A DNA stretch of 64,000 bases from Rhodovulum sp. ES.010 (lineage in GTDB: Bacteria > Pseudomonadota > Alphaproteobacteria > Rhodobacterales > Rhodobacteraceae), in NCBI RefSeq assembly GCF_900142935.1, contig NZ_FSRS01000001.1, forward strand, positions 754,001 to 818,000, written 5' to 3'. The notes beneath the pieces are model-generated. The model ran no database searches. It had not been told where the DNA came from and saw only the letters and a list, made by a program, of their open reading frames with translations. How positions within the stretch are numbered: position 1 is the stretch's first letter; every line of letters starts with the position of its first letter. The position numbers were made by a program, and so were the translations under genes. Below, in pieces: positions 1-9,500 of the stretch.

Positions 1-1693
<1,693 letters not shown>

Positions 1694-1740
1694 GTGCTGG
1701 TTCGCCTTCTCGACTTGGCGCTATATGTTGTTGAGCGTAC

Positions 1741-1768
1741 TTTATCAGAACCTTCATATTGGGTGCAA
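1741..1768 (-). promoter_or_regulatory. Predicted gyrA promoter
   Basis: On the minus strand TTGCAC (1768-1763) is followed after 16 bp by GATAAA (1746-1741), about 48 bp before the gyrA GTG start. This fits a sigma-70-type promoter (inference from pattern only). It lies between gyrA and the insertion sequence, so the insertion left it intact but replaced everything upstream of about 1811. Confidence 0.5.
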
Positions 1769-1810
1769 TGGGCGAGCCGCCGCCGCGCTGTCAGCCGGCG
1801 CACGGGAGTG

Positions 1811-1814
1811 CCAA
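1811..1814. repeat. Target-site duplication, left copy (CCAA)
   Basis: CCAA directly precedes the left inverted repeat and is matched by CCAA at 3086-3089 directly after the right inverted repeat. Confidence 0.85.
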
Positions 1815-1877
1815 TGACCTGCCACGGGATTTTTCCTCCACCTGCGATTAGAGTCCGACCCAAGGAGGGGACGGACA

Positions 1878-2144
1878 ATGAAGCGAACGAGATACAGCGA
1901 AGAGCAGATTATCGGCATCCTGGCCGAGCATGAGGCCGGGGCGAAGTGTGCCGATCTGTGCCGCAAGCACGGCATGTCGGAGGGGACGTTCTACAACTGG
2001 AAAGCCAAATACGGCGGCATGACGGTGTCAGAGGCCAAACGGCTGAAGGCGCTCGAGGACGAGAACGCCAAGTTGAAGAAGCTGCTGGCGGAGCAGATGC
2101 TGGATCTGGCCGCGATGCGCGAGCTGGTTTCAAAAAAGTGGTGA
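1878..2144 (+). CDS. IS3-family transposase OrfA
   Basis: This 88-aa protein is the DNA-binding N-terminal half of the transposase. It has a helix-turn-helix ([20 protein letters not shown], about residues 11-30, then [17 protein letters not shown]) followed by a leucine-zipper-like coiled coil (about residues 50-75). The start ATG has AAGGAGGGGA upstream. It ends 6 bp after the heptamer AAAAAAG (2132-2138), where -1 slippage would fuse it to OrfB. Family members act on the ends of their own element. Confidence 0.95.
   Translation: MKRTRYSEEQIIGILAEHEAGAKCADLCRKHGMSEGTFYNWKAKYGGMTVSEAKRLKALEDENAKLKKLLAEQMLDLAAMRELVSKKW
2132..2138 (+). promoter_or_regulatory. Programmed -1 frameshift slippery heptamer (A AAA AAG)
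   Basis: AAAAAAG is read as TCA AAA AAG TGG TGA in the orfA frame, so slipping back one base at AAA-AAG avoids the TGA at 2142-2144 and continues into orfB. This is the standard IS3-family mechanism; here it is inferred from frames and motif. Confidence 0.85.
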
Positions 2145-3067
2145 CGCCCGTCGTGAAGCGCGAGGCGGTCGCGCATCTGAAGGCCCGGTTCGGGCTGTCG
2201 GAACGACGGGCGTGCCAGATTGCCGGCGCGGATCGGAAGACGATCCGCTACCGGTCGCAACGCGCACCCGACACGGAACTGCGCGGCCGATTGCGGGAGC
2301 TTGCCAACGAGCGTCGGCGGTTCGGCTACCGGCGGCTCTTCGTCCTGCTCCGGCGGGAGGGCGAGCCCTCGGGGATCAACCGTATCTACCGGCTTTACCG
2401 CGAGGAAGGGCTGACCGTCCGCAAGCGGCGCGCGCGGCGCAAGGCCATCGGCACCCGCGCCCCGATCCTGGTCGAGGCGCGCGCAAATGCCCGTTGGTCA
2501 CTGGATTTCGTCCATGACCAGTTCGCGTGCGGGCGGCGGTTCCGGGTGCTGAACATCGTCGATGACGTCACGCGCGAATGCCTCGCCGCGATCCCGGACA
2601 CGTCGATCTCCGGCCGGCGCGTCGCGCGGGAGCTGACGGCGCTGATCGAACGTCGCGGCAAGCCGGGAATGATCGTGTCGGACAACGGGACGGAACTGAC
2701 CTCGAACGCGATCCTGAAGTGGTGCGCCGAGAACCGGATCGAATGGCACTACATCGCGCCGGGCAAGCCGATGCAGAATGGCTTTGTCGAGAGCTTCAAC
2801 GGCCGGATGCGGGACGAGTTCTTGAACGAGACGCTGTTTCGTAACCTCGCCCATGCCCGCGACCTGATCGCCGCCTGGGTCGCCGACTACAACACCGAGC
2901 GCCCCCATTCGGCCTTGGGCTATCAGACCCCGGCTGACTACGCGCAGACCCTGACCACCGCAATCGCCCGACCCGCTGCGCGAGATGAGAGCTCCGCGCG
3001 TCGGGCGATTGCTCAACCCGCGCCATTTGGCGTAAACACCAACCGGGCTCCGGTCGCGGCTGGATGA
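2138..3067 (+). CDS. IS3-family transposase OrfB (DDE integrase-like), expressed by -1 frameshift
   Basis: This is the catalytic half of the transposase, made as an OrfAB fusion by -1 frameshifting on A AAA AAG (2132-2138); the start given is the first codon after the slip, a GTG that could also initiate alone. It has the rve integrase fold: first Asp in SLDFVHD, second in [10 protein letters not shown], and Glu in [15 protein letters not shown], the D,D(35)E triad. [15 protein letters not shown] is the usual C-terminal signature. The frame is open to the stop at 3067, 8 bp before the right inverted repeat. Confidence 0.93.
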   Translation: MVTPVVKREAVAHLKARFGLSERRACQIAGADRKTIRYRSQRAPDTELRGRLRELANERRRFGYRRLFVLLRREGEPSGINRIYRLYREEGLTVRKRRARRKAIGTRAPILVEARANARWSLDFVHDQFACGRRFRVLNIVDDVTRECLAAIPDTSISGRRVARELTALIERRGKPGMIVSDNGTELTSNAILKWCAENRIEWHYIAPGKPMQNGFVESFNGRMRDEFLNETLFRNLAHARDLIAAWVADYNTERPHSALGYQTPADYAQTLTTAIARPAARDESSARRAIAQPAPFGVNTNRAPVAAG

Positions 3068-3162
3068 AAGATCAGTGGCAGGTCACCAACATTCTGTTTT
3101 TATTGAAAATGAACCGTCTTGCGGCATCATCGAAGAGGTGACGCAAGCAGGAGGTTCGAAAC

Positions 3163-3432
3163 GTGCAGCATTCCGAGACCGAGTTGATGCTCAAGGGCTA
3201 CGGCCTGACCACAGCCGAGTTCTTCTACCGAATACCCGACTACCAGAGCGTTCTGAACAGTTTCATCTGGCAGGACTACGACTTGGCGCCCGACCATCCG
3301 CGGCTGTTCAAGTTCATCGAGTTCTGGCAGGACGAAATCGAGGGCCCGCTACATTCCGTGCGCTTCACCCATCGCAAGATGATCGCGCCCGGTGAATGGC
3401 AAAACGTGGTGGGTGAGTTCACGCTGCACTAG
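3163..3432 (+). CDS. usg: Usg family protein
   Basis: This 89-aa protein matches the Usg family, first noted upstream of trp genes in Caulobacter and found across alphaproteobacteria; its biochemical role is unknown. Recognisable are LKGYGLTTAEFFYRIPDY, FIWQDYDLAPDHPRL and FWQDEIEGPLHSVR, and the usual C-terminal GEFTLH. The start is GTG at 3163 with AGGAGG (3149-3154) well placed. Its stop overlaps the convergent dsbB stop by 3 bp. The IS ends only 77 bp upstream, so the original promoter region may be separated from the gene. Confidence 0.88.
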   Translation: MQHSETELMLKGYGLTTAEFFYRIPDYQSVLNSFIWQDYDLAPDHPRLFKFIEFWQDEIEGPLHSVRFTHRKMIAPGEWQNVVGEFTLH

Positions 3433-3911
3433 TGCGTGGTGCGGCTCAGCGCATATCCCCACAGCCAAAACGCACACAGCGCCAGAGACAACAGGGCGTT
3501 GTAGCTTGCCATCGACAGGCCGAAAAGGCTCCACTGCACTTGGTCGCAGAGCACCACCGGTGAAACCTGAGTCGGGTCGAGCAATTGCTCGGGCGTCATC
3601 CCGCGGAACCCCGCCACGTCGCCAGAGCAGGACGACGGCCCCGGCCACCATTTCCGCTCAACCCCGGTGTGATATAGGCCAAGCCCCGCCGAGACCGCCA
3701 TCGTGACCGCGCCCGCCAGCGGCAGCATCCGCCCGCCCACCGCAAGTGCCCCCATGCCCAGGACAGGCGCGATCAGGTGCGGCCAGCGCTGCCAGAGGCA
3801 CAGCTTGCAGGGCGCAAGCCCCACGACATACTGGAACCAGTAGCCCGCCAGCAGGATTGCGAGCGATGCGGCGGCGGCCAGGAAAAGCGCGTCGTTTCGA
3901 GTCGGTCTCAC
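3429..3911 (-). CDS. dsbB: Disulfide bond formation protein B (DsbB family)
   Basis: DsbB is an inner-membrane quinone reductase that reoxidises DsbA in the periplasm. The 160-aa reading has four hydrophobic helices, a first periplasmic pair Cys35-x-x-Cys38 (APCKLCLWQRW) and a second pair Cys95 (PSSCSG) and Cys122 (VVLCDQ), as the family needs. GTG at 3911 is preferred because it overlaps the stop of the upstream DedA-family gene (GTGA), which suggests translational coupling. A longer reading up to 4019 has no family-like sequence. Confidence 0.92.
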   Translation of the reverse strand: MRPTRNDALFLAAAASLAILLAGYWFQYVVGLAPCKLCLWQRWPHLIAPVLGMGALAVGGRMLPLAGAVTMAVSAGLGLYHTGVERKWWPGPSSCSGDVAGFRGMTPEQLLDPTQVSPVVLCDQVQWSLFGLSMASYNALLSLALCAFWLWGYALSRTTH

Positions 3912-4486
3912 AGGAATCTCACCAGGTAGAAGCCAGCGATCAGGAGGATGACGAAAAGAGTGAAGAGCAAGCCGAGGTATTTCTCGATGAAGGCACGAAT
4001 GGGCGTTCCGAACTTCCAAAGCAGCGCGGCGACCACGAAGAAACGAAAGCCCCGCGCGATGACGCTTGCCACCATGAAGACCCCAAGGTTCAGCCCGGTG
4101 GAGCCCGATAGGATCGTGATCACCTTGTAGGGGAAGGGCGTGATGCCCGCGACAAGCACCGCCCAGGCGCCGTAGTCGTTGTAGGTGGCGGCGAACTGGT
4201 CGAAATAGACGTCCTTTCCATAGAATCTCAGCACCGGTTCGCCGACGCTTTCATAAAGCCCCCAGCCGATCGCGTATCCCGCAAGCCCACCGAGCACCGA
4301 GCCCACCATCGCGGTGGCAGCGATCAGCCAGGCCCGATCGGGGCGGGCCAGGATCATCGGGATCATCAGCAAATCGGGCGGAATCGGAAAGACTGAGCTT
4401 TCGACGAACGCCACGAGGAACAGCGCAGGCAGCGCGTGTCGGTGGTCGGCCAGAGACAGGGTCCAGTCATAGAGGCGGCGAAGCAT
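3908..4486 (-). CDS. DedA/YqaA-family inner-membrane protein
   Basis: This 192-aa membrane protein belongs to the VTT/SNARE-associated (DedA, YqaA branch) family, thought to be lipid flippase-like or transport proteins. Visible are the reentrant segment FVAFVESSVFPIPPDLLMIP (about residues 25-44), GYAIGWGLYESVGEP, the conserved GITPFPYKVITILSG with its Pro and Lys, and ARGFRFFVVAALLWKFG. ATG at 4486 begins MLRRLYDWTLSLADHR, the typical start; an upstream ATG at 4555 gives non-conserved residues. It forms a two-gene unit with dsbB through a 4-bp overlap. Confidence 0.88.
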   Translation of the reverse strand: MLRRLYDWTLSLADHRHALPALFLVAFVESSVFPIPPDLLMIPMILARPDRAWLIAATAMVGSVLGGLAGYAIGWGLYESVGEPVLRFYGKDVYFDQFAATYNDYGAWAVLVAGITPFPYKVITILSGSTGLNLGVFMVASVIARGFRFFVVAALLWKFGTPIRAFIEKYLGLLFTLFVILLIAGFYLVRFL

Positions 4487-4594
4487 GGCAAGGGACCCAT
4501 GGTGGCAGTCGCGCCCCAGAAGCCACGGGCCGGGCGCGTCGTCAAGCCTTCGCACCAGAGGTGCAGGAGTCTACCAACTCCGGACGACGCGCGA

Positions 4595-4623
4595 TTGACC
4601 ACGCCGCGGGCCCGCGCTATGCG
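4595..4623 (+). promoter_or_regulatory. Predicted tRNA-Leu promoter
   Basis: TTGACC (4595-4600) and TATGCG (4618-4623) are 17 bp apart and end 10 bp before the mature tRNA. This spacing suits transcription of a single tRNA gene. Confidence 0.6.
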
Positions 4624-4632
4624 AAACCCTGG

Positions 4633-4716
4633 GCCCGAGTGGCGGAATGGTAGACGCAGGGGATTCAAAATCCCCCGCCGCAAGGCGTGTCGGTTCGAGT
4701 CCGACCTCGGGCACCA
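4633..4716 (+). tRNA. tRNA-Leu (anticodon CAA)
   Basis: The 84-nt sequence folds as a class II tRNA. The acceptor stem is GCCCGAG (4633-4639) with CTCGGGC (4706-4712). The anticodon loop is TTCAAAA with CAA, the stem being GGGGA/TCCCC. There is a long variable arm CGCCGCAAGGCGT and a T arm GTCGG-TTCGAGT-CCGAC. The CCA end (4714-4716) is encoded. It reads TTG leucine codons. No integrase or attachment duplication is seen nearby. Confidence 0.96.
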
Positions 4717-4784
4717 CATTGAAGACAGGGCTGGAAACGTCCTGGTGCGGCCGGTTTCGGCCTCTTGAGTTAGAGGGGGTCCCA

Positions 4785-4967
4785 ATGCCGTTCCCACTTT
4801 CACGTTCCGGTCATGTTCTGTTCTTCGCGGTCGTTGCGGCCGCATTTGGCGCAGCTCTTGTCCTTCCTCAGATCGCGGACGCCCATGGCGGAGGGTGCCG
4901 AAAGAGTTCGCCCCCGGGCCAGTGCTGCCACATGGACAACAGCACCGGTCGGGTGCACTGTCACTGA
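4785..4967 (+). CDS. Small secreted Cys/His-rich protein (60 aa)
   Basis: The 60-aa product has a signal peptide (hydrophobic VLFFAVVAAAFGAALVLP, about residues 11-28, probable cleavage after ADA at 33). A mature tail of about 27 residues follows with four Cys and four His: HGGGCRKSSPPGQCCHMDN then RVHCH. ATG 4785 has AGAGGGGG upstream. The tail resembles the ends of YHYH/excalibur-like proteins that finish in HxCH, suggesting metal or heme binding or disulfides, but no function is known. It lies 68 bp after tRNA-Leu, and its 3' end meets the remnant of a thermonuclease gene. Confidence 0.65.
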   Translation: MPFPLSRSGHVLFFAVVAAAFGAALVLPQIADAHGGGCRKSSPPGQCCHMDNSTGRVHCH

Positions 4968-4969
4968 TC

Positions 4970-5275
4970 GTCAGGGCGTGGCCCTGGGCGACCATCTCGC
5001 ACGCGATGTCGGTGCCGTCAGGCAAGTCGCAGCGGGCGACGATTCGACGGTATGGATCGACGCCCTGGACCTCACACCGGAGCTGTTGGCCCGCCGTCAA
5101 TCGTTGCAGCGCAGCCGAGGCCGCCGGCTCGGCCGGATCAGCGCGTTTTTGGGGCGGCGATGCCCCAGAGGCGGATACCGACATCGCCGACCGGACGGCG
5201 AAGCAGGCGCGCATGACGCCGGGAATGTCCCCGCAAAGGCAACAGCCCGGCTCGGAAGGAAAACAATCGTGCCAT
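4970..5275 (-). pseudogene. Degraded staphylococcal-nuclease-like (thermonuclease) gene
   Basis: Two minus-strand frames together resemble an SNase-domain protein. One frame gives GDVGIRLWGIAAP (about 5195-5155), the family's RLWGI-APE motif. After a shift near the T5 run at 5146-5150 another frame gives ASAALQRLTAGQQLRCEVQG then VDPYRRIVARCDLPDGTDIA and MVAQGHAL (about 5120-4972). The N-terminal DxDT calcium-binding motif is absent, the catalytic Glu after the first motif is lost, and similarity stops where the + strand small gene ends. An ATG at 5275 could have been the original start. I read this as a frameshifted, truncated remnant; the exact ends are approximate. Confidence 0.6.
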
Positions 5276-5582
5276 GCCCGGCGCCAGCGGGTACCCGGCT
5301 ATCCCGGTTTTGCCCTGTAGCCCTGCTCGTGCCGAAATTACCTCGGTTGCCCCGCGTCATCGCCGATAATTGCGCTGCCTTTGTGGGGCACCTTCGCGTC
5401 CAAAGGGGCGCATCGGCGCGCACATGGCGCGGCAGCGCGCTCGACTTGGCAACGCGGAAGCGGGATTGAGACGGGCGCTGGCTCGCGCATCGGCTACTCC
5501 CCCTGAGGCGTCGCGCCGTCTGGACAGGCGCACCGGCCTGGGGTCTGCTGAACGCCGTATCCGACACGGGAAGGGAGCGGCG
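5276..5582. other. Intergenic stretch, no gene seen
   Basis: About 300 bp between the nuclease remnant and the next + strand gene. Open frames crossing it on both strands have no recognisable sequence. Only the ribosome-binding GGGAAGGGAG before 5583 is clear. Confidence 0.5.
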
Positions 5583-6017
5583 ATGTCCGAAGAGACCGAG
5601 ACATGGCACCTGATGCCGGTGGCGATCCTTGCGGTTCTGTGGAACCTTGCGGGCTCGGCCGATTATGTCATGACGCAATACGGCGCGGCCCCCTACCTGC
5701 AAATTTTCACCCAAAGCCAGGCGGCATATTTTACCGCGCTGCCCGCCGCCGTCGACGCGGCCTGGGCGCTCGCGGTCTGGGGCGGCCTTCTGGGCGCGAT
5801 CCTGCTGTTCCTTCGGGTCGGCGCCGCGGCATGGGTGCTGGGACTCGCCGCCCTTGCGATGCTGGGCTGCGCGGGCTGGCTCATCGGCTTTGCCACCCCT
5901 CCGCTCGGCGCGGTCGCCGGGGCCTTCGGCGTCACGATGATGGCCGGAGCTACCGGGATGGCGCTTGTCTTCTTCCTCTACGCACGGCAGATGCGCGTCG
6001 TGGGCGCGCTGGACTAG
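5583..6017 (+). CDS. Four-helix integral membrane protein, function unknown
   Basis: The 144-aa product has four predicted transmembrane helices (about residues 10-30, 55-78, 82-103, 110-133). It carries the motif LWNLAGSADYVMTQYG near residue 20 and QAAYFTALPAAVDAAWALAV, a pattern seen in many short Rhodobacteraceae membrane proteins annotated only as hypothetical. ATG 5583 has GGGAAGGGAG upstream. It converges on the nucleotidyltransferase gene with no clear terminator between. No function is proposed. Confidence 0.75.
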   Translation: MSEETETWHLMPVAILAVLWNLAGSADYVMTQYGAAPYLQIFTQSQAAYFTALPAAVDAAWALAVWGGLLGAILLFLRVGAAAWVLGLAALAMLGCAGWLIGFATPPLGAVAGAFGVTMMAGATGMALVFFLYARQMRVVGALD

Positions 6018-6034
6018 CTGCTGCCGGTCGCGAC

Positions 6035-6634
6035 CTAGCGGCCGATACGGGCGCGCCAGTCGGCCCAGGCGTCGGGCGTGTCGAGATCGGTCAGCGCGCG
6101 GTCCCCCGGAAGGGCCACAAGCCGCGGACTCTCGCCCGAGAGCGCGGCGCGCCCGCCGGTATCGCCTGAGACCTCGGCGAGGCGCGAGAAGAGCCGCGCC
6201 GGGAAGACCACCGGGTGGCCGGGGCGCCCATCCTCGCTGCCGGCGCGCAGGGGGGTCTCCGGCGCCACAGCGAAGGCCGCAAGCAAGCGCGCCAGATCCG
6301 CCCCGGTGAGATCAGGCATGTCGGGCAGGTGCACCATCAGCCCTTCCGCGCGCGCCTTGCGCGCCGCCGCGGCTCCGGCACGCAACGAGGCGGCCATGCC
6401 CTCGGCCGCGTCGATCCAGAGAAACCGCAGCCGGGAAATGCCTTCCAGCACCTCGGCACGCGGCCCCCCGGCGCCCTTGGGCAGCGTCACCAGCACAGGC
6501 GCGCCCGTCGCCGACGCTGCCCGCACCTGCCTTCGCAGCAGCGCCTCGCCCTCGACCGGTTCAAGGAGCTTGTCGCGCCCGCGCATCCGGGACGACGCCC
6601 CGGCGGCAGGCACCAAGATCAGCACCTCACCCAT
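6035..6634 (-). CDS. MobA-like NTP transferase (molybdenum cofactor cytidylyl/guanylyltransferase family)
   Basis: The 199-aa protein has the nucleotidyltransferase Rossmann-like start VLILVPAAGASSRMRGRDKL (about residues 4-23), with the GxSxRMxGxxK nucleotide loop. HLPDMPDLTGADL gives the metal-binding Asp pair and GRPGHPVVFPARLF the conserved GxPxxP-type loop. Relatives (MocA/MobA) transfer CMP or GMP to molybdopterin, and are often near xanthine or CO dehydrogenases; none is visible here, so the substrate is open. It lies 41 bp downstream of livM on the same strand. Confidence 0.85.
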   Translation of the reverse strand: MGEVLILVPAAGASSRMRGRDKLLEPVEGEALLRRQVRAASATGAPVLVTLPKGAGGPRAEVLEGISRLRFLWIDAAEGMAASLRAGAAAARKARAEGLMVHLPDMPDLTGADLARLLAAFAVAPETPLRAGSEDGRPGHPVVFPARLFSRLAEVSGDTGGRAALSGESPRLVALPGDRALTDLDTPDAWADWRARIGR

Positions 6635-6674
6635 GCCGCAAGCTTACGCGGGACGCGGCCCGGGCGCAAATCGG

Positions 6675-7973
6675 CTAGCGTTCGGGAATCAGGCCGCGCG
6701 GGCTGAACCGCAGGACCACCAGCAAGAGAACCCCCATTGTGAGCAACCGCATATGCGCGACGCTGTCCAACAGGTGCGCCTTGAGCGCCGAGTCCTCGGC
6801 CATGCCGCTGGTCAGCGTTTCCATCAGGAAAGCGCCGAAGGGTTCCACCTGGACCCATAGGAACCAGATCAGGAAACCGCCCAGAACCGCGCCCCAGTTA
6901 TTGCCCGACCCGCCGACGATCACCATCACCCAGATCAGAAAGGTGAAGCGCAGCGGCTGATAGGCCGAGGGCACGAGCTGGCTGTCATAGGTCACCATCA
7001 TAGCGCCCGCGAGTCCGCATATGGCGGACCCGAGCATGAAGACCTGCAAGTGCCGGCGTTTAACGTCCTTGCCCATTGCCTCGGCCGCGGTCTCGTTGTC
7101 GCGGATCGCGCGCATCATCCGGCCCCAGGGCGAGTTCAGCGCCTTTTCTGCAAGCCAGATCAGCGCGATAAGCACCACGGCGAAAAGCCCGGCATAGGCA
7201 AGCTTGACGAAGAGCGTGGAGGCCGTCACCGGATCGAGGCCCAGCGATTGCGCCTGCTCGACGAAACCCGGGTCCTGCTGCAGGTCGACCTCGTAGGGGA
7301 CGGGCCGGGGCAACCCGATCACGTTCTTGACGCCGCGGCTCAGCCAGTCCTCGTTCTTGAGGATCGCGATGACGATCTCGGCGATGCCCAGCGTGGCAAT
7401 GGCAAGGTAGTCCGACCGCAGGCCCAGCGCCGTCTTGCCGATGATCCAGGCGGCCCCGGCGGCGAGCAACGCGCCGACCGGCCAGCCGAAAAGCACCGGC
7501 AGGCCCAGCCCGCCCAGATAGCCAGTGGCGGCCGGGTTCACCGCCTCGATCGCCTCGACCGCAGGGTCGAAGAGCCCGCGATAGAGGAAGAAGCCCGCGA
7601 CCAACCAGGCGACCATCGCCAGCGCGCGAATCCGGCCTGACTCGAGCCGGCGCCAGATCAGGATTGCCCCGACGATCACGACAGCCCCAACGGCGAGCGC
7701 GGCCAGAACCCGCACGCCCCCGGCGGCCCAGGCCTCGCCCACGGGCGGCATGGCGATAATGATCGCGCCAAGGCCGCCCAGCGCCGTGAACCCCATTACG
7801 CCCACGTTGAAGAGCCCAGCATAGCCCCATTGCATGTTCACGCCCAGCGCCATGACCGCCGAGATCAGCCCATAGTTCAGGATGAAGAGCGCCGAGTTCC
7901 AGCTTTGCAGGAACCCGGTGCCGATGATCAGCGCCGCGACCAGCGCGAACAGGCCCATATCGCGTTGCGTCAT
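6675..7973 (-). CDS. livM: Branched-chain amino acid ABC transporter permease LivM
   Basis: This 432-aa permease has about ten hydrophobic segments and the family features: GLISAVMALGVNMQWGYAGL near residue 35, GLRSDYLAIATLGIAEIVIA (about 185-204) and the cytoplasmic coupling sequence GRMMRAIRDNETAAEAMGKD (about 290-309). Residues 60-150 hold an extra hydrophobic insertion, usual for alphaproteobacterial LivM. Its ATG overlaps the livH stop by 4 bp. It works with LivH, LivG, LivF and a periplasmic binding protein, all in this operon. Confidence 0.95.
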   Translation of the reverse strand: MTQRDMGLFALVAALIIGTGFLQSWNSALFILNYGLISAVMALGVNMQWGYAGLFNVGVMGFTALGGLGAIIIAMPPVGEAWAAGGVRVLAALAVGAVVIVGAILIWRRLESGRIRALAMVAWLVAGFFLYRGLFDPAVEAIEAVNPAATGYLGGLGLPVLFGWPVGALLAAGAAWIIGKTALGLRSDYLAIATLGIAEIVIAILKNEDWLSRGVKNVIGLPRPVPYEVDLQQDPGFVEQAQSLGLDPVTASTLFVKLAYAGLFAVVLIALIWLAEKALNSPWGRMMRAIRDNETAAEAMGKDVKRRHLQVFMLGSAICGLAGAMMVTYDSQLVPSAYQPLRFTFLIWVMVIVGGSGNNWGAVLGGFLIWFLWVQVEPFGAFLMETLTSGMAEDSALKAHLLDSVAHMRLLTMGVLLLVVLRFSPRGLIPER

Positions 7974-8983
7974 ACCGCTTTCCCCCTGAAAAGCCCGGTC
8001 GGCCGGAACAGAAGCACGATCACCAGGATCACGAAGCTGACCGCGAACTTGTAGTCGGTCGAGAGCAGTTGCACGAGGCCGTCGGGCTCCAGGCTCTCGG
8101 GCATCACATAGCCCAGCACCTTTTTCCAGGCATAGGTGATCGTGACCTCGGAGAACGCAATCACGAACCCCCCCGCGATGGCCCCCAGCGGGCTTCCGAG
8201 GCCGCCCACAATGGCGGCCGCGAAGATCGGCAGGAGAAGCTGGAAATAGGTGAAGGGTTTGAACGACTTGTCGAGCCCATAGAGAACGCCCGCCACGGTC
8301 GCCAGCACCGCGACAATGATCCAGGTGATGGCAACGACGCGCTCGGGATTGATGCCCGAAAGCAGCGCCAAGTCCTCGTTATCGGAAAAGGCGCGCATCG
8401 ACTTTCCGGTCCGAGTGTAGGTGAGAAACCAGAACAGCGCGGCGACGACGATGAGCGCGGTGACGATGGTCAGCCCCTGCGTGGTACGGATCGCCAGCCC
8501 CTCGGCCAGGCCCGTCATCTCCTTGAAATCCCGCGCGGTGATGATGAACCGTTCGCCGTCGGCAAAGCGTTGGTCATCGGGGCCGATGATGAAGCGCACA
8601 AGCCCGTTGAGGATGAACATCACCCCCATCGAGACGATCACCAGGATAACCGGCTTGGCCTTCTGTTCGCGGTAGAACCGAAAGACCAGCCGGTCGGTGA
8701 TCAGCAGCAGGACCGCAGTTGCAAGAATGCCTGCGGGCAGGGCGAGCAGGGCGGTGGGCAGCGGGCCCAGCGTCACGCCGGCCGATTGCAGCGCCCATGT
8801 CGCGAGAATGGTGACCATTGTTCCGAACGCCATCGTGTCGCCATGGGCGAAGTTCGAGAACCGGAGGATTCCGTATATCAGCGTCACCCCCAACGCACCG
8901 AGGGCGAGCTGCGCGCCATAGGCGGTGGCCGGGATAAGCACGAAATTCGCCAGCGCCACGAGGGCGTTCAGGACATCCATCAC
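7970..8983 (-). CDS. livH: Branched-chain amino acid ABC transporter permease LivH
   Basis: A 337-aa inner-membrane permease of the LivH family. Diagnostic segments are ALGALGVTLIYGILRFSNFA (about residues 26-45), TRTGKSMRAFSDNEDLALLS with the EAA-like coupling loop, and FAAAIVGGLGSPLGAIAGGF. It overlaps livM (4 bp) and the upstream small secreted-protein gene (4 bp), so translation of the three is probably coupled. The substrate is inferred from the family as branched-chain or similar hydrophobic amino acids. Confidence 0.95.
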   Translation of the reverse strand: MMDVLNALVALANFVLIPATAYGAQLALGALGVTLIYGILRFSNFAHGDTMAFGTMVTILATWALQSAGVTLGPLPTALLALPAGILATAVLLLITDRLVFRFYREQKAKPVILVIVSMGVMFILNGLVRFIIGPDDQRFADGERFIITARDFKEMTGLAEGLAIRTTQGLTIVTALIVVAALFWFLTYTRTGKSMRAFSDNEDLALLSGINPERVVAITWIIVAVLATVAGVLYGLDKSFKPFTYFQLLLPIFAAAIVGGLGSPLGAIAGGFVIAFSEVTITYAWKKVLGYVMPESLEPDGLVQLLSTDYKFAVSFVILVIVLLFRPTGLFRGKAV

Positions 8984-9393
8984 TCGCAGGCTCCGAGATA
9001 GGTGATCGCGACGGGGCCTTCGGCCATGTGCAAGCTGTAGCGCGCGGCGCCGTCGGTGACCGCCAGATAATGGCGCGCGGCCCCTTCGCCGCCCTGCAGG
9101 AACAGCGTGCCGCCGCCCAGCGTGCCGAAAACCTCGACATCGCCCGACACTGCCGAGAGGGTCGCGCGGGCCAGCACGACGCCTGCGCCCATCCCGCCGA
9201 CGCGGCCTGACACGGTCATCTCATAGGCGGTCTCGGCGCAGGCTTCGGCGTCGTAGCACTCGCGGTCGAAGGCGCAGGCGAGGGCGAAATCGTTCTCCGT
9301 AGTTGCCTCGGGCGCGGCGGCGTCCTGGGCGTGGGTAGGCGCGGCCAACAGCAGCGCGGTTGCAAGAACGGGCACAAGGCGGTCAGTCGGCAT
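8980..9393 (-). CDS. Small periplasmic four-Cys protein in liv operon (paralogue Y)
   Basis: A 137-aa secreted protein with signal peptide LVPVLATALLLAAPTHAQ (about residues 6-23). The mature part begins acidic, then has ALACAFDRECYDAEACAET (three Cys spaced C-x5-C-x5-C) and a final Cys in AITYLGACE at the C terminus. ATG at 9393 was chosen because the signal peptide follows at once; upstream sequence is not protein-like. It overlaps livH by 4 bp. The same Cys layout and end occur in the neighbouring gene at 9501-9923, so the two look like tandem paralogues. No known domain was recognised. Confidence 0.75.
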   Translation of the reverse strand: MPTDRLVPVLATALLLAAPTHAQDAAAPEATTENDFALACAFDRECYDAEACAETAYEMTVSGRVGGMGAGVVLARATLSAVSGDVEVFGTLGGGTLFLQGGEGAARHYLAVTDGAARYSLHMAEGPVAITYLGACE

Positions 9394-9500
9394 CTTTGGT
9401 CTCCGGGCAGGCTCGGCCGGTAGGGCCGGCAGGATAACGCGCGTCTCTGAGGTCACTCCATAGGGGCTTGCACAACGGGATGGGGCATTTCGTGGCGCTG

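Larger units (their letters stand above)
1815..3085 (+). mobile_element. Complete IS3-family insertion sequence (IS407-group-like), 1271 bp
   Basis: The element is bounded by imperfect inverted repeats that begin TGACCTGCCAC (1815-1825) and end GTGGCAGGTCA (3075-3085). It is flanked by a 4-bp direct repeat CCAA (1811-1814 and 3086-3089), the duplication size known for the IS407 group. It carries orfA and orfB in the usual -1 overlapping arrangement with an A6G slippery site. Both ORFs are open and the catalytic residues are present, so the copy looks intact and the insertion fairly recent. It lies between the gyrA promoter and usg. Confidence 0.93.

Noticed and set aside
3076..3104. Hybrid promoter for usg formed by the IS end (TGGCAG-17 bp-TTTATT)
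   Set aside because: The -35 matches only two of six consensus bases; not enough to claim.
4633..4716. tRNA-Leu as an integration site
   Set aside because: No integrase gene and no direct repeat of the tRNA 3' end were found nearby.
4366..5214. 282-codon minus-strand frame across tRNA-Leu
   Set aside because: It runs through a tRNA gene and mixes fragments of other frames; only the nuclease-like part near 4972-5120 is meaningful and is reported as a pseudogene.
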